From: Nymphalis io
Lineage: Eukaryota > Arthropoda > Insecta > Lepidoptera > Nymphalidae
Reading direction: 5' to 3'
NCBI RefSeq assembly: GCF_905147045.1
Contig: NC_065889.1
Location: 3,353,001-3,417,000, forward strand
DNA length: 64,000 bases
The translations under genes and the position numbers were made by a program. Shown here one piece after another: positions 51,701-60,700 of the stretch. Each line of letters starts with the position of its first letter. Within the stretch, counting starts at the first letter, position 1. The notes beneath the pieces were generated by a model, which saw nothing but the letters and a program-made list of their open reading frames with translations, was not told where the DNA came from and ran no database searches.

Positions 51701-54700
51701 GATTATGATTATCAAGCTTTGGGAATTGGATAATAGCGACTAAATAAAATCTAAAAACATAAACAGGATCATATAGTCGTTGTTAAAAAGGGATCAGGGT
51801 ACGCTATTCCTAAGGCTAGATCTAAGCTAGATCGACTACAAAGAAGATGAAAAGGAATATTCTACCAGCGTCACGCTTGATCCCATACCTTGCTTTTTCT
51901 TTGGAACTGTAAACAACCAACACACAAGTAGAGTACGATTACGCATGGAAATGAATGAGCACAAGATTCAAGTTTCAAGATTGAAAGAAAACAACATGCA
52001 ACATTCATTATTTTATACAGTATTGGTAGAGCTAAATGAACAGATACTATGTACATTAATCCAAGGTAAACCCTACGAAATTTCTATATGTTATAGCTGA
52101 TTAACTTTAAGACGATGACTATTTGTAACGGAAGAATTAGAAAAAAATTATATTTCGAATTAAGAAATTTTGCTATCTTGAACAAAAAAGGAAAAATTGT
52201 ACGTTCTATTTTTTTTCTATTCAAATAAAATATCCCGATAATGTCATCTACATAACACACATAGGAATATACACAGAAAGAGGGTTTTCATACTGACCGT
52301 CATCCCCGCAGTCCTCATCCTGTTCCTCCTCTTCAGTATCGGTACTTTTACTTTTGCCTAAGTTTTTTAACTTCTTCTTTGCTGCTGCTCTTCTTCTTGC
52401 TACAAAATATAAATTTATGACTTTCTAAGCCGATTTTGTTTTTTTGATTGATTTTGTTATTTTATGGTCAAAATAATGTTTAACTGATATAAAAAATGTA
52501 TAAGAGATTAGGTATATATGAGAATTTTTTTTTTTTTATAATTGGTTATGTTTTTCGAGTTAAATATTTTAAGTAACCATAAAATATGTTTTCAATTTAC
52601 GTTTTATTATCCCAAAACATACTATATAATCAATCACGGTATTTATAACTATACACTCAATTGTGAAAAACATTATTTATCAAACATACGATTTATTTCT
52701 AAAAATTTAGACCATTTTTTTTGTTACGGATAATGCGTGAGTAAGCAAGCAAAACGTTGGTTCACTTGGTAATTATTAATCTTCGTCCATAGACTGTGGT
52801 ATTGAAAAAATATAAACCATTTCTTATAAATTATTCATTATGTTTAAACCGTTTTCACTAATCATGGGTATTAAGTTTGTAGTATATCTTATTCCTGTGA
52901 TGAAACTGATCACTCCCCTTCAAGGTTTTTACAGAATATGTTTATGAATGGGTGTTGCCGGTGCAATTCGTTGAAAAGATTGAGAAAAGCGTGGGGAAAG
53001 CTTCGGCCTCCTACTTAAATCAATGCATGTTCCCCTATTTCAACTCATACCCACCAGCTAAGCTCCTTTTTTGATAGGACTTGCTTTCGCTAAATTAAAT
53101 GCAATTTACCTAAGTAGTATTAATACGAGATGGCCTAGTGGTTAGAACGCGTGAATCTTATCCGATGATCGTGGGCAAGCACCACTAATTTTCAGGTGCT
53201 TAATTTGTGTTTATAATTCATCTCATGCTTGACGGTGAAGGAAAACATCGTGAGGAAACCTGCTTGTGTCTAATTTCATTGAAATTCTGCCACATGTGTA
53301 TTTTACCAACCCGCATTGGAGCAGCGTGGTGGAATAAGCTCCAAACCTTCTCCTCAAAAGGGAGAGGCCTTAGCCCAGCAGTGGGACATTAACAGGCTGT
53401 TAGTGTACTGTACTGTTACCTAAGTACCTAACCTAAGCCCTATCACCGGTAAAAATATTTGTTTAAAATACTAAGTCGAAAACCGTTGTACCTTCTATTA
53501 TATGCATTCTCTCCTCTTCTGTCGTCCTTTCTTCAGCTAATATAACTTCCTCTGAAACACATTATGAATATATTTTAACTTCAATTCTCTTAATTGTTTA
53601 TCGTTAGTAATAATAACACTTACCAGCTTTACAAATCCACTCAACGTAACCATTGAGTTCTCTCTCTAGTAACTGTTGTCTTCTTATTTTAAGAAATTCT
53701 TGTCTATTTTCTACTTTCTCTCTTTCTTTAGCGAATTCACTGAAAATACAGCAACATGATACAATCTAGCAATGAATACGAGCTGCTTGCTTTGTCCTTT
53801 TGGGATAAAGTGATGATCATGTGAATATTAAAACTAGCTTAATATTCATATTGATAAGAAATAAGAATACTTATGGATACATACTGATAAGTGAAGTTAT
53901 ACTTAGCCTAATGGTCTTAAAATGTAACTAAATACGAAATGGCATAAAATATAATATAATACTTTCCATCATGTTTACCATTTAGGGTAAAAATATAAAA
54001 CATACAATTGTAAAAAAGAAGATCTAACAATAGCCTACTATGGACTTTAAATAGCCTACCCCAAGCACCAAATATAAATCCAACCTGCTTGGGTAATCCA
54101 ATTAATGTAACCAGTAAAGTCTTGGTTGAACATTTGCCGAGCTCTTTCCTTTTGGAATTGAGCACGACGTTCTACACGGCCCCTCTCGTTTGAAAATTCT
54201 CTGTACATTATGGATGTTTTAAATAAAACAAAGTAATACTAAAGCTAATATGATTTAGATGATTAATGATGTCAAATTTTAAAGATGAAATACACTCACC
54301 CGCTAAGAACACCGAGAACTAAGTTGAGCATAAAGAATGAACCCAATACTATGAGAGGAACAAAGTAAATCCAGTTGAATGTACTACCTAACGCGTCATT
54401 TGTCTGAAACAATACACATTTTATTACAAAAACAATTGTCAATATTATTTCATTTATAGTTTTTTTAAGTTAATGTAGTGTATTTTTAATATCTATCAAT
54501 TTTACTAGTTTGGAACATTTGTTAGAATAGTGCTACGTAATAGTTTTCAATGGATATTAAGCGTACCCAATAGAGGATGGCTGTCCAGCCCTCCATGGTG
54601 ATGCACTGGAAGACTGTGAGCATAGCAAAGCCGATGTTATCGAAGGAGGTGATTCCCCTATTCGGTCCCTCCCACTTCTCCAGGCACGTACTCTTGTCAT

Positions 54701-57700
54701 ATGTGCAAACATACGCACCGTAAGGTGCGAGCGATTCGTTGTCGGCATTGCATGGTGTTGGATATTCGCCATCGTTAACTACTTCAGCTGTAGAAGTAAT
54801 ATCATCATTACATTTTGTCTGTTTGTATTATTGTTCTTATTATTATATTATTCTTCGAATATGCGTAAAATATATAAAATCATATAGCTACAAATAAACG
54901 TATCTAACGTATTTACAAGATTTGGAAAATTTAATCTGGTTAAGAAAACTCCTAACAAGACAGAAATTGACAATTAGAAATTACAATTATTATTAAAACA
55001 TTTGTTCGATGACTAATTGCTATATGCACAATTTATACCATAAATTTCTATTTATACCGCTACCGTAGCAACTGGGTCAGAACTTGTTATTTATGATCGA
55101 AATACAAAGCAGCACAATTTTGTTTGTTTACTGAGCATTAACTTAGGTAGTTTTTACAAAGTAGTGTAGTAAAGTTGACTTGAAATTTAAATTAACGAAC
55201 AGTCTCCGTAGTTTTAATAAACGTAAGTATATAAGTATACTTTAATTATTAAATTATACTTACAAATATCTTCTAAGCTATAACAAGTCTTATGTAGCGC
55301 CCCAGAATAAAACTCGAGGCCTATGATAGCGAATATGACGATTGCAAAAAGCACCAAAAGGCCGATCTGCAGCAACGGGGCCATCGCCTTGATTATCGAC
55401 TTCAATACCACTTGTAAACCTGCATACAAAATATTTATATAATGATAGTCTTGAAGAAAAATTGAAAAAGTTGATCAATTAGTTTCTGTTAAGACACTCG
55501 AATAATTGTAAAGTTAGAGATGATTGTTTTAAAATTTTGGTTAATATCAAAGTGTCTTTTACCAATGATGATAAAATTAAGCCAAATTTTAAAAAAAGCG
55601 TATAGTTGAAAAGAAACGTAGAATGATTACGATGTTATAGATCAGTTAACGATGTTTGAGTTAACACTAAAATCGATGTTCAAGATTAAAAAACAACATT
55701 TAGTTATAATATTATAATGAATGTAAATTAAAAGATACAATATAACATTAAAAAGCCAGCAAATGGAAAAATTACAGTGATCGTGCACAAGAACATGTGA
55801 TTATACTGTTGCGTAATTTGATACAAAATTATTTGTTTCCTTGTTATGATTTTCAAGAAAGTTTTTACCTCACATTTTAAATATTTTTTTAATAAATATA
55901 TATAATATATGAAAATAAATTCTGTTCAAATTATGCAACAGATGCTATAGGTGAATCTACCAATGCTAAACTAAGAATGTTCTAGAACTCACTAGGAACG
56001 CCCGATACTAATTTAAGGGGCCTCAGCACCCTAATGGCACGCAAGGTCCTGAAGTCGACGTCGGCGGGCGCGATTGGCAGCTGCGTGATGATACTGCCGA
56101 ACACATATCACTCGATACTATAGCTTGAACTAGCAACTAACTTAATAATAAAATGACTACTGAGGAATATGCTCGTGAAAGGCTCGTGACGACTACGTAA
56201 AAAACCGGTATTATAAATTTCAGAACCATATTCCCACATCTTTAACACAACAAGGGTCACTAGCTTATTATCTACGATCTAAGTAGTTTTTCTAGTTACA
56301 TTTTTATTAAACTAATCACATGTTAAACGTTACAAAATTTAAACTATGACATATTTATTCACACCTAAGTAATTGTGTTTAGCTAAATTCTTACGTTAGA
56401 ATTTTATTTGAAAATAACAATACACAATGTAATAAATGTTATCTATTATGCAACACGTAATAACCGAAATCCAAAGTACATTTAGCATCGACAATAAATC
56501 ACAAAAAATCGAAAACCACTCATCTATAACGATTCTCAAATGGCAAGAAATCGATGCTACGTTCTCTCACTAATAATGTAAAAGTTCTATTTTCAAAAAC
56601 TAGCGCTGTGTCATCTACGTTCAAAAAAGATCCATCGACCACATCTAGCCAGAACGTTCTATACAATATAATAAGGTAGTTTATTGAACTTTTCGCCAAT
56701 TACTGTGAATTACTTGGTATCCGCGAGACGAGCTTGAGAGGGCGGAGCACTCTGAACGAGCGCAGCATCCGCAGGTCAACGTCCACGTTGTATTCGGCGA
56801 AAATCGTCATCGACCTAGTTTTTGTTATCGAATGTTTCAGTAAGGGTCCCTTACATACCTAACTTACTATCAATCACCTAATTGAGTGCGGATAACAATA
56901 AAACTTCTTCATTTTCAATCTTTGAATTATTTTTGAGTCCTTTTTGTGAGATTCATGCATTCCAATGTTCTCTCTCATCAACACTATATTCCAATGCTAT
57001 GATTGTTCTTTTAAAGGAATAAGGTAATTTGATCTATTTTTACGTATAAAGTAATTAGAAAATTTACTTACCCAGTTACTACAACGAAAAAATCCATGAT
57101 GTTCCAAACGTTTCTAAGATAAGAACCCCTGTGTAAAACAAAACCTAAGGCTAAAATTTTTAACGAGGCTTCTACACAAAATATTCCTAAAAAGTACGCC
57201 TCGGTCTTTTCCTGAAACAAATAAAAAATACAATTAATATAATATCACAGTTAATAATTGTTACGTATTAATTATAAAACATTTATTTAAATTATTATTT
57301 CAAGATTGTGTTTTAGCTTAGAACATTGAATATAACTTCGTAAAGTTTAAACAAAGTCTAAGTCATTTAGATCACAGTGATAAAGGGCAGTGGTATTTCA
57401 AACTAAAAGGCAAGTTTTACTTGAGTAGGATGTGACCTTTAGGGATATAAAATGATACAATTTTTGATGAGTATTTTTAAAAGATATTTTTTCTATAATT
57501 TACGTAAATATTTATATTTAAAGTATTAAAACTACGTGATCATACTAAAAAAAATAGTATTGATACTTTTGTCAGTATAGAACTAGTCTAACCTAGAAAA
57601 TAATGTTAATTTTATTTACTTAAACAATATTACCAATAAATTAAATTGACAATTTTTTATATTTTTAAAAATGGGTAAAGTTATCTCACCAGATTCTGTG

Positions 57701-60700
57701 CTAAGATGGTCTTATCGCCGTTGGGCAGATGCTCCTCCAGCGCCAGCACCACGCAGTTGGCGATGATGGTAAGCAGCACCGCGTACTCGAAAGGCGGCCA
57801 CTCGATAATAAACTTTGTATACCTGAAAATTTGAAAAAAATATTTTATTAAGATATCAGAATTACATTAATATCAATTTTTATTCGATAGCAAATGTTTC
57901 TTTTTTATCATATTTATATAAATATAGAGTATTTGTTGCTTATTATAATATACGTATTATTATAATATATTTCTGTTATATAGGCCGTGAAATTTGAAAA
58001 CTGTTACACTATGAGCTTCTGATATGACTTTATAAATACAATTGAGGCTTGTATAATCGAAAATAAATGTATAAACAGGGCGAGTTTAAACGAATACATA
58101 TTTAAAAATAAATAACGTTTTAATTATACTAAAAATTGTTTAAAATAATAATTTCATCAATTTTCTACGTTATAATCGAAATATCAAACCACTATTGATT
58201 ACCCTAGTGGTAAATTTGATTACCACTAGGGTAATCAAATTTAATTATCATTATAGACTCGTAAAAATATTTAAAAAAAACTGTTAGTATTGTAGAATAT
58301 GTTTGAGTTTCGATTTATATTATAGCACAAATGCCTTTTTTTATATTAATACCTAACTGCCTTACTTATAAACATTGTTTAGCGGATGATTAGTTAAATA
58401 AACTTGTGTTTCTTCTCGAATGTTCGAATGTCAAATAAGTAACGAGAGAAAGAGAGAAATCAGTGTTTAACTAAAGAGCCGCTAAGGAATGTTTATAATT
58501 AAGGCGGTAAGTTTATATTTTTATTATAGAGCCGTTACAGAAAAACTAAGCTAATAGTATGGTTTTATAAAGCTATCAATATTGAATGTATTCAACACTT
58601 ATAGAAATTAAACAAACTGTACATGCCTCTTAAATTGAACATTGTAGCATTGTCATCTAGTTAGTAGAAGCCCGGTATAATTACCCTCAGTATCATGAGT
58701 ATGTCAAGCGCACTCTGTACAAGATTAACGTTGCTTTTCAATCACACGATCTATTACACGATGCGCACCTACTAGGGCAAAGATAATAAAATGGAAAATG
58801 ATATTGAAATAATGTGAGCATGTGAGCGATTTTAAATTTGGAACTGGTTCTTGAAAAGTAAGCCAATATTTTGTTCGGTTTCTTATGATTTTTAAATTCT
58901 TGTACTAATACATGTTTCTGCCTCTTTTCTATATTTATTACTATTTTCCTGTTCGGTGAATTAACATTATTATTATATGCAATTGTCACCTTTTACTAAA
59001 AACCATTCGAAAATGACAAAAGATGATGAGGATGAGAAAATATCATTGACCTCTGTAGCATGACTGTAGCGAGCATGCAGTAGCACGCTACTCGCTCGAC
59101 AAAAGTTTAGCGTGCTCGCTGCGGGCACGTTACTTTATTGAATCGTTAAATAAAATGGCTCGAACGTCCCCGATGTGAAAAAGCCTTAACTTTCATTATT
59201 TTTTATAAATACCGTCATTTTACAAAATATCAATGTCGTTAGAGTCTATTACGTTTGTTTTGTTTTTAAGCCCATCAATACCATTTAGCATTTCCAATGA
59301 TCCATCAACGTATAAAAACGACGTCGTAAAAGTTTACCAAATAATTGTATAACTAATCACTGTAGCAATTGTCTTAAAAAAATTGGGAATAAGGTAACTT
59401 CACGATGTCTTATCGTACTTAAAAGAACCCTTATATAAAAATAATAAATTTAAGCCTAATATTTACAATCAGAAAGGAATTTATAATAGCAATATAACGA
59501 TGCGATACGAGTATATTATTTAATAATGAATTGAGTTTTTAGCATTTTCCAATTGATTATCCCCGTCAATGCCAAAGTCTATGCGTTGTCCATTTAAGGA
59601 TGACAATTCCTTGCATTACGAGACCGTCACATGTTCAATTGACGCACCAATTGTCACATAATTTCATTACACGAACTATTTTATGAGTCTTGATGATAAG
59701 GATGTAATGGTCGGTGATAGATTTATTATCTCTATAAACTATGCAACAGTTACAAGATTTGTAGACGTTGTTTATTTACATTTATAAATGACTAGTTTCT
59801 CCGCGCGGTTACACCTGCGTTAAACGTTCCTGCTCCACCTCGTGGGCTGTATCTTGATGTTAAATAGCCTTTAGCCTTTATCACCATTTCTTGACCCCAA
59901 GCATTTATAAGCTGTAGCAACTAACATAATATAACCTCGATATTATTAACACAATCACAGTTCCCGTTCTAAAATTAACATAATCGCATATTATGCAAAA
60001 CCAATTCATTTTTAAATATGAGATATTGTTAATAACTTACAGGAAAGTGCGTTTCCACTTAAAATTTAATAATTTATTAATTAGAAGCGCATCTGGAATC
60101 AGAAACTTGTGACTATTCTTACTTAATACGACTTTAATATGTATCATCATCATCATATCATTTTTTAATATTAATAATATTTCTTTTGATTTCCATTACA
60201 TTGTTTCTTTTATAATAAAAATCTACATCTTTCTTTTATTATTGTTAGTATTTTCAACTCATTTTTTTCTTAAAATTCGTATGAATGAATTCGTGATAAT
60301 ATGTTTGAACTTAAAATAGGAGAACCATTCAAGTCATCACGAGACTAAGGAATTACATTCAACTCTTTCATTAGCGAAATGTATAGCCGTCCCCGTTCTG
60401 CTTCATCAGTTAATATTATTCTCCTGACCCGTCCTACATACATATTTTATAACTTCCGTTATATTTGAAAGTCCGCTACGACGTAAAAATTATTAAGAGC
60501 TCTATCAAATTATCGTAATTAAAAGGAAAAGAAAATTCTAACTATCTATTTATCATTTTGATGATACATTTTATAATATTATAAGTTTAACTAAAAACGA
60601 GAAAAAGTTTATAAACTAAATTGTATTATGTGTATTTTTCAAATCTTTGTTTGTTTTCATATAACTCTTTTCAAATTATTTACAGACTATAAATAACCTT

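Noticed and set aside
53207..53392. 61-residue ORF
   Set aside because: It lies wholly within the SINE at 53117-53415.
58738..58989. 83-residue minus-strand ORF in the large cac intron
   Set aside because: AT-rich composition, no conserved features and no splice phase compatible with cac.
59040..59130. GC-richer segment with opposite GCGAGCATG/AGCGTGCTCGC pieces
   Set aside because: It resembles a decayed MITE, but ends and duplication could not be fixed, so it is not listed as an element.
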